Source: Diphasiastrum complanatum (lineage: Eukaryota; Streptophyta; Lycopodiopsida; Lycopodiales; Lycopodiaceae). Taken from it: a DNA stretch of 64,000 nucleotides. A program made the position numbers and the translations under genes. Shown piece after piece: positions 13,227 through 26,900 of this stretch. The stretch lies in assembly GCA_029204225.1 (NCBI GenBank), contig CM055095.1, forward strand, positions 56,332,728 to 56,396,727. Direction: 5' to 3'. Position 1 is the first letter of the stretch; each line of letters starts with the position of its first letter. The notes beneath the pieces were generated by a model. That model searched no databases. It was not told the DNA's origin and saw nothing but the letters and a program-made list of their open reading frames with translations.

Positions 13227-14029
13227 TCACCATAGTGGAGGAACATCTTCTCACACAATATTGTGAGATGTAGGTGTATCTTGCTTGAGTTTGCCTCACC
13301 CACCCAAGTTATATTCCTTGTGATCCCATGGGTCAAAAATACCAAAAAGCACTATAGTGAAACATGCCTTGGTGAGTCTACCATACTTTAATAAAAAAAA
13401 AAAAAAAAAACATCGAAGCATGTGGAGGAACTATGTGTGGGAATCTATATTCATTTACACAAAAAGGAGAACAAATAAGTACCCAAACTTATGAATTTGT
13501 CCTTGAGTAGTACTAACTAAGAATAAAGATATGATGCATTAGTCCTTGAGTGGTACCACATTGAGAACAAAGATATGATGCATCATACATGTATGTAAAT
13601 AACTATCATCCATGAATGCCTAGAGCTTTACAAAGACTCTTGAACTCCTCCCTACCACTTCAACTCTAAATTAAGCCTTCTCCCCCCCCCCTTTTTTTTT
13701 GGTTGAGACCATTTGAAAAAAGAGACTCAAAATATTGCTCTCGTAATACCCAAAAGCCTAGCTAAAATCATCATGTCCCGCATGTAATTAGACCATGTGC
13801 ACAACAACAACAATAAGCTTTTTTTTTAAAATGTAGCCATGGTGTTAAATTAGAACAAGAATTAGCTCAACACGTGAGTTGATAAAGAGGCTTAATCTGT
13901 TAGATTTCTTATGCTCAGCCTTAAACAAATCGTTCAAGTAATGAGCATCTTGAAAAACCAAAGGCCGACTACATGTTTTCGGACCTTTACATTTTTTTCC
14001 TTTTTAGATTCTTTTTGCCTTAATTATTT

Positions 14030-14415
14030 TTAGGCACCATTGCCTTTTTCGCACCTTAGCAAAAAATGCGACACAGTGGCCAAGTGGCCAAAATGCCTTA
14101 GAAACCATTCTTAAGGCAGCTTCGCCTTTTTTGCCTTTTTCGCCCATTCGCGAAAAATGCAACAAAGTGGCCAGAATGCCTTAGAAACCATTTTTAAGGC
14201 ACCTTCGGCTTTTTCGGTTTTTTCGCTGCCTTTAGTTTAAGGCACCTTCGCCTTCTTTCCTGCCTTTAGTCTAAGGCACTTTTCGGCTTTTTCGTCTTTT
14301 TTCACCTTCTTCGATGTCTTAAATCTAAGGGCGCCTTCAGGATTTACATATTATAAGTCTAACGGCACCTTCAGAATTTGCATACCCTCAGTCTAAGGGC
14401 ACCTACGGGTTTTTC
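14030..14415. repeat. Degenerate tandem repeat built on AAGGCACCTTCG
   Basis: Around eight degenerate units carry (T)AAGGCACCTTCG(G/C)CTTTTTCG with variable spacers such as GCCTTTAGTCTAAGGC and ATGCCTTAGAAACCATT. Two longer units near 14040-14115 and 14135-14200 share AAAAATGCRACA, AGTGGCCA and AATGCCTTAGAAACCATT. GCCTT and AAGGC are complementary, so single-strand copies can fold. Confidence 0.65.
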
Positions 14416-15107
14416 GCGTTTTTGCTACATTGGCAAATCGACGTCGCCAACCTATCATCAACCCCAAAACAGCTGGAGAAACAAACATCCTAAGGGCGGT
14501 TACCAACTTTGTACAGATGCAAAACTGGAGTAAATGGCAGTTAAGGCATAAGATATTTTTTGTCTTTGAATGGAAGACAAAATTTTGTGACAGATAAATG
14601 GCACTCTAAGAATCCATCATCATCGTGCGTGGTCCTCCTTGTACTAGCCTAAATTAAGCTACTAAAGTCCCAAATCAAAATTAGAGGTGCAAAAGACCAC
14701 AATAAATAGAGGAACTCATGCTAATTTGGAGGTTATTCTACATTATGACTAATTGAGTTATTGAGTAGAAGATAGAATGTTGTAGGGTATTAGGCTCTTG
14801 AGGATACAAAGACCCATATGTCCACAGATCCAAATTCTTTTTTCCTTCAGTCCGATAATGTAAAAGGTCTTTAGCAAATATTGTTGATCCTTTGACTCCT
14901 CTTTTCTATAAAGGTGGCAAATCAAAGGGAATGTCCAAATGAAGATGATACAAAGTCGTCATCTTTAAAAGAACAAAACCAGTCACAAGCTTCAAAGTAT
15001 TCAAAACAAAATATATTTGAATGCATTTATATTCTTACCAGATACAAAATAACCAATTTTGATGAATGCTTCTGTAATGGTGATTCCCTCCATATTCAAA
15101 TATGGAA

Positions 15108-15240
15108 AAGGTGCTCATATTTTGATTTCAATGTGAAGATGGTGCTCAGATTTTGTCTTCAATATCAAGATGGCGCTTATATTTTGTTTTCAATGTCTAG
15201 ATGGCACTCATATTTTGTTTTCAATGTGAAAATGGTGCCA
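15108..15240. repeat. 31-bp minisatellite, four copies plus a partial
   Basis: Unit consensus is ATGGTGCTCATATTTTGTTT followed by TCAATGTGAAG. Copies start near 15108, 15139, 15170, 15201 and 15232 (partial). Because 31 is not a multiple of three and copies differ, the short overlapping ORFs are not evidence of a gene. Confidence 0.85.
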
Positions 15241-17933
15241 TATTGATGTCAAATGTCGAGAGAGAATATACATTCAAAATCATATTTGTAAAAATTGTGG
15301 CTAAACATAACGTAACCATAACTACAATTGATTTGCTTAATCATAACTCTAAACGAGCTAATTATACCCTTGGGGTGGTGTATGCTTTGAGAGTGGTGTG
15401 GGCAAGCAAATAAACAATATTGTTTTACTTAATTAAATTTTTTTTCTCATCTTATATGGCATTTCTTATAGGACCGTCTTTTTCTAGTTTGAAACTCCTC
15501 TAATGAATTTGATAGGCATAGAGCATGCACCGAGGAAATCCTTCACTACCCAATCATCTCGGCATTGTGATATTTCCCAGCGTACCCATTAGACTCAACA
15601 TTTATGTTTAGAGTCATTGGTCATTGTTTAGACTATGAGTACCAAAGACTTATAAAAAATACAATCATACACTCTTAAACTAGGAGTACAAAAGACTTAC
15701 ACAAATTTTGTTCATACATGTGACTGCCATATTATAAATCAATACAAAAACTTTCTGTTTAGAACTAAGACTCTCACCAATAGCTAACAACCAATTGCTA
15801 AGAATTTTTAGTTTAGTCAATTAGTCATTGGTAGACTTGAAGCTAGACATTATTGAAAGAAGACTAGAAATATTTGTCGTTTCAAATAGGTATTTGAAAG
15901 TTTTGGATCTAACTTAGAATGTAGAATGAATCTTAAATCATGATTCTAGGAAGTCAGATCCACAATCCACTGTCGACAATGCACATCCACTACAATGTTT
16001 TATCGAGATAGCAAACTCCAATGACCAATCTGCATGAGTGATGAGACCTTAATATTTGGGAATAAAAAAGTGAAGCTTGAGCCTTGATTCTTGAGGCCTC
16101 TATGAAACAACAAAGTTGCTTAAAAAGCGATGTCTCTATCTTACAATGCACTACATCTATTTCATTAGATAACAATTTCTCTCTAATGAAATGATATTTA
16201 ATCTCTATATGCTTTGTGTGTGAATGGAATACAAGATTTTTAGCTAGTTGTATAGTGCTCTAGTTATCACATCTGATTTGCAGATTTTTAATGTCCTCTA
16301 AAGACTAGCTCGTTAATGTAGTATCAGTATGTACAACCTGTTACCTGATTGGTGAATCGAATCGGTTTGAACCAAACGAATTGGACACGAGACATAACTT
16401 GAATGCTTAATGTACAATGTACAACCTAATTTCTAGCATATAGATCCTGAAATTCATGCCTAGATACCGTAAAAGCCACCAAAAAAAATTGTAACATGTC
16501 TGATTCGACCAATTCGATCTCCAAATGGGTGGTTCGAATTGGCTTGAACCGGTCAAATCAGGCCGATTCGATCGGCCGACTCAAATCGGTGGACATGAAA
16601 CTATAGGCCACTAAATGAGGCGAGGCACAAAAAGATTGGAATAGTGGCTAATCCTAACATACTTGCCTAGACTTGCATTAATGCACCTACAAAGAAAAAC
16701 TAGATATGTGAAATCAAAAGGTGTTTCGCTATAACCTTGATGGCCAAGAAACAAGTTTGATGATTTTTCAAGTGAATGCCACATTAGCAAAAGAACTAGG
16801 TCTTTGATTTGGCACAAGTTCCAATTATTACCGGATATTATTAACTACAAAAGTGAAGTTAGATCTTATAATGGAAAAAATTTAGAATGCTACATAATCT
16901 AGTGCCTTTGTCTATTTTCCTGGGCTAGCAAAGAATGGTCCTATAGAAATAAACAAAAATGATCCAATAAGTCTACTTAAAATTCTTCGCAATATGTATG
17001 CAATTCTGAAATGTTTGTGTCATTACACGTGTTGTGTTGTGTTTTGAACGACAGATATCAACTTCTTTGCTTTGGAAACAGCTCTAGATGCCATGATGTC
17101 ATCCCTGCTATTTAATAGCTACTAACGATGAGATATCAGTCTGCTAGAAAAACTCAGCCATCCTGGTTGAGTTCAACAAAAGGAAAACAAGAGTGTAATG
17201 GTAACAAAATCTGCTATTGTCTTTCCAGAGCAACTGCCTTATAAGTTACCTCCCTTTGAAAAGCACAGATGATAGAATTAAGCTTTTGCTTTACCCTAAA
17301 TCAATATTCAGCAACATACACAAATGCTTCCACCAAAAAGAACAAAACACGATGGACTAAATCTTCTCAAAGGCATCAGAATAGCATCACATCTATTTCT
17401 ACTCAAAATTTCACCATCAAAGAAACAATTCTATACTACCTCCTGCTCCAGGTTAGACTTTTCAGATTGGCCTTTCCCAAAACTGCATTGCTATAACTGT
17501 CAGAGCAAAATAAGAGTCCAATTTTTGCAAACATGAGAACTCCCATCTTTGTCAACAAAAAACAGGTATGACTACAAGCAAATCAATTTACAAATTTCAA
17601 CTCAAACATTGCTGAGGAAGAGTCCAGATGTTTGGAACCAGAAACAATTGGGGTCAACATTGAACAATTCTTTAACATCTCCAAAGATTTTGTAACAACC
17701 TCTATCTTGGCTATAATAACCTCCTCTTGCAATATCTGGCCACTTCTTTGGTGTTTCCTTTACAAATTGCAGGACAAATATTTACAACACATACAAAATA
17801 GCTAGTGTATTTAAGGTTAAGATTAGGAGTTGTATGCATTTAGCTGCTGGAAGAATTGACCATTGATATTTGTCCAACATGAACCAAGCCAAGCTGCACT
17901 TAAGTTTTTGTTGATCAGTCATGTTGCCATAAT

Positions 17934-20900
17934 TCACCATCTGCACACCCCTGGCGCTTCCGTCGGCTCTTTAAATGACGCTGCTCGAGGGACATATCTT
18001 GACGAATGGGCAAAGCCCCAGAGCTGCAGGCATCATTTAGGAGGTTATACAAAACAATGAAAAATATATCACCGTCACTGGCTTATTTCATTACCAAACC
18101 AGCAAGGCTTAAAAAGATAGCTCTCTCTGCAAATACGCCTATGCTTATGAAAAAGGCGCCACTATTTGTATGCTTGTGTACATTCAACACTACCACAAAC
18201 AACATAATAGCACTTGGTCAAAAGAGCAACATTGACGCTAGCCCTGCAGGCCCAATGGGGCTGTGATGTTCTAGTGAAGTATCAAATGACATGCTCACAT
18301 TAAGATATTTTCCACAGGTTTTGTTATTCACTAATGAAAAACTATTTATTTGACTTAAAAAGCAAGTGCTAAAAGAAAATGCTTATAAATGTCAAAGCAT
18401 TTTTCAACTGACCTCCACATTCTTTACAATGAAGTCTTCGGAATGTGCTAAGCACATGTTACCAAAAGTTGCACATGAGCCACTTGAGCCCGTGAGCCTG
18501 AAATGCTCAAAAGTTAACATACGTGAGCATTATTAAAACATCAAACCAAAGGCCTAAAACAGAAGAAGAATTTGAAAACAACCTTCCCAGTCAAAGTTCT
18601 TCCCAGAATCTTAGAACCATGTATTGCTAAAAATGAACTGATCAAGTTTTTGATCTTTGTAATGAAGTATCTAAGTTCACATATGCTTTGAATATTTTTC
18701 TAAAACCAACTTTTCGACTCAAGAAGAACATCATCCAAGTTTAGTGAAACAAAACTCCAATACTATTTCCACATGGAATAGACTGAAAATGCCTCGAACT
18801 GCACCAAGAGAACTTGATGTACTACTTGAAAACAGAAATGTACAATTTCATCATGCTCTGCTACCTCCTTCAGCTTACCAAACCTGAAAGTTTTTGTTCT
18901 CCACTTGCAATTATTCTTTGTTTGATTCTGTGCTACTACTCTTAGATTCGATTGCAAGTCATTGCCCTTCAGGCTTCTTCAATGCATGTAGCAAAGTATC
19001 TAGTTATCATCCTGCCAAGCAAATGCTTCCCAAAAGCATCTCCAGCTGCTCTCCTCTTGCATTTGAAACAAATTAAATATCTTCTGATGTAAATCACGTC
19101 CTTTAAACCAATACGACCGCTTGAATGAACTACCAGGTTACCTCTGACATAAGTAACTTGCCTCCAAATGCGATAAGATCTTGACAGGAATAGTTTCTTG
19201 AACTTTCTTCTATCTTTGTATAAAGATGTGTTTTAAAAATTGAGGTAACCAAGTATATTTTAAAGTTTTGTAAGAATCAAAACTAGAACCATGAGTGGGA
19301 GATCCAGTTAAGAATATTTCAAGGTTTACTTCTATGTCTGCTTTTCAACAACGTATACGAATAAGAGAAAGCAATGAGTCATAATAACGTTGAACGGTCA
19401 TAATAACGTTGAACGTTCCTTCATCAAAACTCGGGCCTAAACTGAATATATAAGCCTAAATAGCCCCTGAGCAAAAAAGACTAGCACAAGTTTATCTCCA
19501 ACAATTTGAAACCATTTTCATTAAAAACAACATGATCCGTCACTTACAGGTCATTATCCAGGTGCAAAGCAAAATGGCCACCACCACCAAGTGCTAAAGC
19601 ATCATTTGTACACAAAACAAAATACCTATTTGCACCTGTGGAATAGGAAATACTCTGGTTAATAAATCACAAAGACTAGAACTAAGAAAAGAACTTCAAC
19701 AAAATTCTCTCAATCACATTATGACAAATGTTACCTTCCAGCCATTAACAGAAAACATCTACAAACAAAAAATAGATGGCATCATATGAGCTGTGCCAAA
19801 CAAAGGCCAATGACACAATCTTTTGAAACTTGGGATTGTGTTTGAAATTCCAGATCAAAGCAGCCCTCGTGGGAAACTTCAGACCTGATTTCATACGAAA
19901 AGACACCTGGTCAAACAACTCCTGTCAAATGTTGCACTGTATTTCACCAGATAGGACTAACTGTTCTACGAGGCAACTGCAGCTAGTACTGGCAAACCAG
20001 ATGAGATATCATGCAAATAAATACGGCTAGTGCAGTATCATCATGCCTCTTATGAACTTGCTGCAAGCATGGTTCCTGTAAAATGTGGATGCCAGTTGCG
20101 ACCGAATGACTCTGGAAATGTTTGTTTGGAACCTGTTTCAACCATCACCTTTAGGAAGTGTTTTCATGTATGGTCCTTGGACCTTTTGACCATCTTAAAA
20201 GATCTAAACGGTCCATCTTAGGGAGCAGAAGTAATCTGATATTCTACAAATAGGTTATGAAGCTAGTTGTAATCCTACTCAGAAAAATTTCCTCTCTACG
20301 ATTTGCAGGAGCTCTAAGCTGACACTCTAAACTGTTAATTGCAATCCTACTTCTCAAAAAATGTCCACTCTACGATTTGCAGGAGCTCTAAGCTGTTCAT
20401 GCTTATAAGCTATGTACTGTACTGTTTTCTTACTGTATATGAACAATAACATACAATTTCACATTTTAAACCCACTTCAAAATGTTTTGAACCAATTAAA
20501 AGTGGGAAAAAAATTTCCAAACATTTAGTTCCAAACAGTTCACATTTGGACATTTGAAACATTTTGTTGCAACTCTGATACAAGACAAGCCCTCTGAAAG
20601 TTCAATATGTCAGATGTTTTTTAAAATCGTGAGGATAACAAGCTATGCATCATTCAGTTTGAAAACAAATACATCAGACCAATATATGACAAATGAAGGA
20701 AAACAGCAATATGCATAAATGTAAATCCTAAAGAGTGAAATATTCAAAGCCGTCTCCCCAAGTGATTTCACACTTCTTGTTCAACATAGACATATAGAGA
20801 ACCAACAAAGAAAAGCAAGCAAACAGTTGATCATGTTGTTATAAGGTGTGAATCCTGCAAGTATCTTATTCCACGTAACACAACTCAAGGTTTATGTTTT

Positions 20901-23900
20901 AGTCCATATACCACGGTCAGTTTATTCAAACAAAGCCACCATACTTGGACTATCACAGGCCAAAAAATCTTGTCTGTCAAAGTCTCAAGGGTCTTATGGT
21001 TTACAGACACTACACATGCAGCCAACCAAAAGTATCAGTCATATCTCAAAAAAATATATTAGATTTGTGATAGGCTATGGGAGACATAGACCTGTTGGAT
21101 GATATAGCTCTGGTTGCCCAGAAACGTCAGTGAACACAAACGTCTCACTTGTTCCCTGAATCAAGAAACAAATTAGGTCCAATTAACGGGAAAAAAAAGG
21201 CATAGAGTCATGTCTAATGCAGCTCAAATAAGTATAATTGCTTGATCAAGTCACAAAAAAGGTGTACACAGTCACCTGATACTTTTTCTTAGGTGTTGGC
21301 ATTAATGGTGCAGAAAGCAAACCCCCAAATACAGCACCTTTAGTATCCCCAGTCACCTGCATATTAGAAAAGTGTAAAACGAAAAAAGTTTCAAGCAATT
21401 GATTTCATACTGCAAAGAAAATAACTTACTCTGAATGCTCAAACAATAATGTTCCTGTGAGACCCCTCCAAAGGAAACTAACGGTCAAGAGCTTGCCGAT
21501 CATCTTCTCATCTACTCAAAATTTGACTTTTCTAGTTTGACATGAACAATGGGGATAGAAGACTCTCAATAATTTCTCTATGCAAACAACGGGAGATTAC
21601 TACCTTTTTCTTGATATCAGATCTCATGGACATCTCACAAAGGTACCAATGCAGAGCCACTAGCATGCAGATCTACAATGTTTTATAAGTTTTTAACAAC
21701 AAACAGTCCTAAATCAAACTACTGTTAATATCAAAAGACTTAGGCTCTTTTTCATGCTAAACGTGCTTCTGAGAGGCTTTTAGACTTGCTTCTTATCATC
21801 AAATGTTCCAAAAAAAACTATTTCAACAGTTCATTTCAAACTTAGAAGCAAGAATCTTGGACTCATGCTTTGATCATGTGATATTTCCACATAATCATAG
21901 CTCATTTGAAAGGCTCTCACGCATGAGGCGGTTTAACTTTAAATACAGTTTGAAAATTTGAAAATTTGAAAATTCTCTCTTGACTAAAAGGCTCTCACGT
22001 AGGAGGCGTCACTGAGTGATCAGTTCCGGATGGAGTGATTACACAATGTCGACCACCCCGGAAAATAACCCTTTTTCCTATCGCATTTGCTTCCTCAATG
22101 AGCTGCTTCCGTTCCTTCCACTGTGAGGCTCTTTAAGCCGTCCACAGCGCTTAAGAACTTCATTACGATAATCAGTGTATTTGAAATGGATGAAGACAAC
22201 CGAAGAGTCGAACTTACTGTGCCAAGTTGCTTCCACGGCGTCTTCCTCTTCCTCATACGAAAGTGAGGCCAGAAGTTCTTTGGCTGCAAGCAGGGGGTCA
22301 GTTTCGGAAAGACCTCTAACACGGACGTTTTGAGATTTGTATTCTCGGTTGGCTTGCTCTATATTAGTAGATATCGAGGCACAGAGTCAAAGGCCTTGCG
22401 GAAATCCACAAAGCAGCAGTGTACACGTTCTCTCCTGGCCTTAGCCTCCTCAATGATGGATCTCAAGGTGAAAATATGATCTGATGTAGTATATCCTGGT
22501 GTGAAACATGCCTGACCTATGGCATGCAGTGCTCGGATATCCATCTCTGTACTGATCTCTGACTGAAGAATAGAAGCATAAACCTTGGCAAAGAGGTGGC
22601 TGATCATGATGGTACGATAGTTGTCGGCTTTCATGGGATCATCGCCTTTATGGATAGGATGGATAAGGTTTGTGGACCAGGGGGAGGGGAAACCAGATGT
22701 GATAGTGCGGTTAAAGAGGAAAGAGAGGAAGGGTGAGAGAATGTCAGCAGCTTGCTTCAATAGTTCAGCTTCTAGATCATCAATATCTTTGGCCTTACGT
22801 AGAGAGAGAGAGAGAGAGAGAAACATAGAAAGGCTACAAAAGAAAGCCTAGTATCGAGCTATAGAATGGCCAAGACTTCATTTGTACTTTTGCATTTTTC
22901 AAATGAAGTAGTCTTTCTTGATTGATTATGATGTCATTAATGTTGAATAATAAGTTAGTGTCATAGGAGTGCTACTTCATCAAATCTTGTCATGTACTTG
23001 ATAAATAAAGATGCATAGTACTTTGTCAAGTATGTTTGACTATCAATCATTCCACTATTAAAGTATTGTTTATAAATTAGGGACTTGCAGATCACAGATA
23101 GATTTGGTATGTTTTTCTTCAAAATCTAGGTCAAATTAGAATATTTTCTTTTCTTTTCTAAAAGATTATGTTTGATGATCTTTACATTCTTTGTTTCTCA
23201 ACAAGTTCAAATCACATTATAGCGCATTGATTGACATCCTTTAATCAAACCATTACATTTTACCTTTGTGCCCTTTTTTTTTGCTTGTAATAGTGTTGTC
23301 ACTTTCGTACTATTTTGTGTCCATTCTTGGATATCTTTGCATCGTAGTTCATCTTATAATAAGGAGCTCCTCAAGCACTTTACACATTTTGATTTTGAGT
23401 ACTAAAAGCTCACTTTCCCTTTTTCTTACACCTTTTTCATCACATTTTGTTTGTTCACGTTATAAAGGGGACACAAACCCTTGTACTGGAGAAATATATG
23501 ATCATGCATTGAGAAATTGGTTTGCTGCGCTTGAGAGGTTTTGGGCAAGTATTAATTGAGTGATGAATAAAAAAATATAGGTAGTTGTTACTTATTTGTC
23601 TAGAAGCGTTTAGTGTTCTCATTCTATTGTCATAATCAATGTCATTTCATCCATGTCATTAGGTACAAGATATTGGAGATGAGATTCTTGTACACCGTCT
23701 AGATGCTACAAAGATTCCGATTGCAGTAGAAAGTCTAGCTAATACACTTGATGTTCCAGTTGTCTCCCCTACTAGTTCCATTGCACAAGAGTTGGTCTGC
23801 ATGGATACATCAATTTTCATCCATTCTTGCTATTGTTCTAGAGGCCATACCATCGATGGGTTCAAGATCTCTATGATGAAGCACTACTGCAGCAATCATT

Positions 23901-26900
23901 GTGAGTCCCATCGTCTCTGTTCTTATGAATAGCACTCCACTCATGAAAAAGTGCTTCTTGCCATCAACTTTGCACTCAAGAAATCATGACAACCTTTATC
24001 ATGTTCCTTTCGATATTTTAAACTATCGCCAATCTTTATGCTACCTTAAATACTCAGAAAGATTCCAGTGATCGCCAATAATGTTGGCTTCAATTTTCAC
24101 ATTCCTTCCACTTTGATATCCATTATAAGCCCAAAAAAGCAATGCTGCCATTGATGCTTTCTCGTCTTCCTACCCTTGTGTACAGCATTCACTACTACTT
24201 TACCTTGATATGATGACTTCCCTTGCTCTCTGGTTACCATTCATCTATTGAAGGCCAATCATTAATTGTGTCCTAGAGGATTACTTGCATCGTTATGTTT
24301 CTCCTACTAGACGTAATTGGGATCAACATTTATGTCTTGATGAATACAATTATAACAACTATCTTAGTTCTACCCGAGTGCTTCTCCATTTCTACATGCT
24401 CATGGCTATTCGCCCTCTTTGTGCCAAGAATTCCTAGTCCTCTTGATGATGCACCGGTTACTACCACTATCCTTCTATTGCTCGAGAAATTATTGCCCGT
24501 GCTACTTCACATTTGACTGCCATCGTCAACATGTTTATCTTCAGTATTTATGCATTTATATTTGAAATTGGCCAATGGCCCAACTATTGCTATTTAGTGT
24601 AGTGAGGATCTTACTAGGAGGGCAGGGACCTTCCACGAGGGCACCTTATTTTCCCTCCTATGACCCTAGGTTGGATTAGCTTAGGTCAAATGCCTAGAAG
24701 CCTCTATTTTAGGGTTCATGTTGGGCATAAATAGACCTATTTACATTCATTTTTCAGCTTATGATTTGTTATTGCTTCGGCTTCCAAGGAAAACTCTTGC
24801 TTGAGCTACTGATTTTAGGGCTCTAGCCATTGATTCTATGTGATGCTATTTGCCATTCTCTGTGGGAGATTGTTAGATTGCCTTATGTAAGGTCAATTTT
24901 AAGTTTCATTGATGCTAAAATCTGTGATTCAAGTCATAGCTAGCCTTGCTTGCAGATATCTAACAAGCATCATTTCCCACCAGAAATAGGCATGTAATCC
25001 CACTTTTTTGGGTCACATCTTGGAAAGAGTAGGCTGATGTGCATTGGGTAGCATTTTTCCCAACAAATCAAGAAGACATGATACAGTTAATGAAAGCTAC
25101 TAGCTAGTCAACTATCCGTTAGGTTGATATGATGGAAACTAGACAAACAGTATCCAAATGTAGATAAGTAAGGGGATGCCTTGCTTTAGAAGAAAAGCTG
25201 TTGATATCCCACAGAACAAAAACTATCAACACCCACCCCGTTTCATACTCAAAAAGGTGCAGATAGTGAAGGTCAATGATACCTTTCAGTGCAAGCTAGT
25301 CAACCTCTCTGCTAATGCCACCTTGGACTCTCCAAATGCAATAGGCTTAAGTGCAGGTGACGTTCACTCTATGGAGTATAAGGCAATAAAGAAGCAAAAA
25401 ATACATTGGATGTATGTCACTCACCTTTTATGTCCATTGCATCGAATTTGCAATTTTCAACACGTGGACACTGTCACAAAGGCATGACTTTGAATGTGGT
25501 ATATGTCCTATGGCCCTGATGGAGATACAAAATGACTCCAAAATATTGATCAAGGCACAAATGTCATTAAAAGACCATGGGATGATTTTGATTAAGGTAT
25601 TTGAACCTTAAACACAAATGGATATGACATTGCACATGACCTCAATCAAGGTAAACATGATGTTGAGGCCTCAATCAAGGTAGATATAATGGGCCAAACA
25701 ATGGAGAATGTAAGCACAATGGGCTGCACAAAGAGGTGCCAAAGGTTTCTGGAAAGGAAAGCAAGATACCAAATGGGATGGGGCATGCATAAGTATGAAA
25801 CCAGTCCTCCTTAAGTGGAAAAGTACTTGTAATGTGTGGACTAGATATGAGGAGACATCAACCACCAACCTCTCTCCCAACTAATGCAATTTCACAACTT
25901 ACAGTGCTGCTTGCAAAATTCTGCAAGACAAACAGCTAAAGTTGGTTCCCATAATAATTCTTTATATGTTCATCATCTGTTCTGAGTATGTTACCGTGTA
26001 AAAGAGCATCTTAGGCAGGAAAAAAATAACATAATCAAGAAAGCTTGCAATGAGAGCAAGATCATAGCATGGCCTTTAATGTCAATCTATGAAAAGCTTT
26101 TCAATTTGATTGTAACATAACTTTTTTTTTTTTTTCTTTCACGATTTGGCAAGTTTCAGAATGTTTTGAAACGTTTTAAATATTTAGAAAAGTATAATGT
26201 TTTGCATTTTTTGTCATTTGTAAGTTTCTTTCCCATATGCTAGACAAAAATTGCACAAAAATGACACTCAAACTAAAATGTGATAAAAGCTTACGAATGC
26301 TACTAGATTTTGAACGTTCTGCAACAAGCTTCATTAGAACTGTCCACAAAAGATCAGTTATTACAGCACTGTAGACTGAGTTTAATCTAAAAAGAGCAGC
26401 AGTCTATCCTTGAACTAATAAGCTTACCAACAAGCAGGGTCCAGGCAGAATGCTACTCCTCCGGTAAAGCGTAAGGAGTGATATGCCATGTCGCTGGGTA
26501 CTGTTAAGTTGCATTACACAGACAAACCACAACAGCAGCAACTTAGCAAATCATTATGAACTAAGTAAATGAAGTTACAACTTGAATCACCTTGAGTAAC
26601 CGAAAAACCATAGTGATTTTGCTTTTCAGCTTCTAGGCTCTAGAGATTATGAAATTCTTTATCTGTAACATTCAACTGATAACAAAAACACATTGGCAAT
26701 GATAAACATCAAACAGAAGCACAAGACGGCAAGAGCTACTCGAGTTACAGTGAAGATTTTACCTGTGGGTAAGGGGGGTTGTCAACTACATTACAAGAAA
26801 CACAAAAGAGATAGAGTTGGATGTCTACCTATAAATCAAGGTCCACTGACGACCACGAGCTAGAGTTGGAAGTGCTGATAAAAGAGACTGTCGTAAAGGC

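Larger units (their letters stand above)
12283..17933. other. Intergenic region with short tandem repeats
   Basis: About 5.6 kb between the divergently placed pectinesterase 5' end and the TLD gene 3' end. No ORF shows a known family. It contains five short repeat arrays, a poly-A run near 13390, a C/T homopolymer near 13681-13700, and a patch near 16340-16590 rich in the motif (C/G)GATTCGA or GAATCG. The first part should hold the pectinesterase promoter and the last part the TLD gene 3' UTR; I see no certain elements. Confidence 0.55.

Noticed and set aside
22095-22322. 75-codon minus-strand ORF as LINE continuation
   Set aside because: It does not carry RT palm or thumb motifs and lies in a frame unrelated to the RT fragment; kept only as undefined element sequence.
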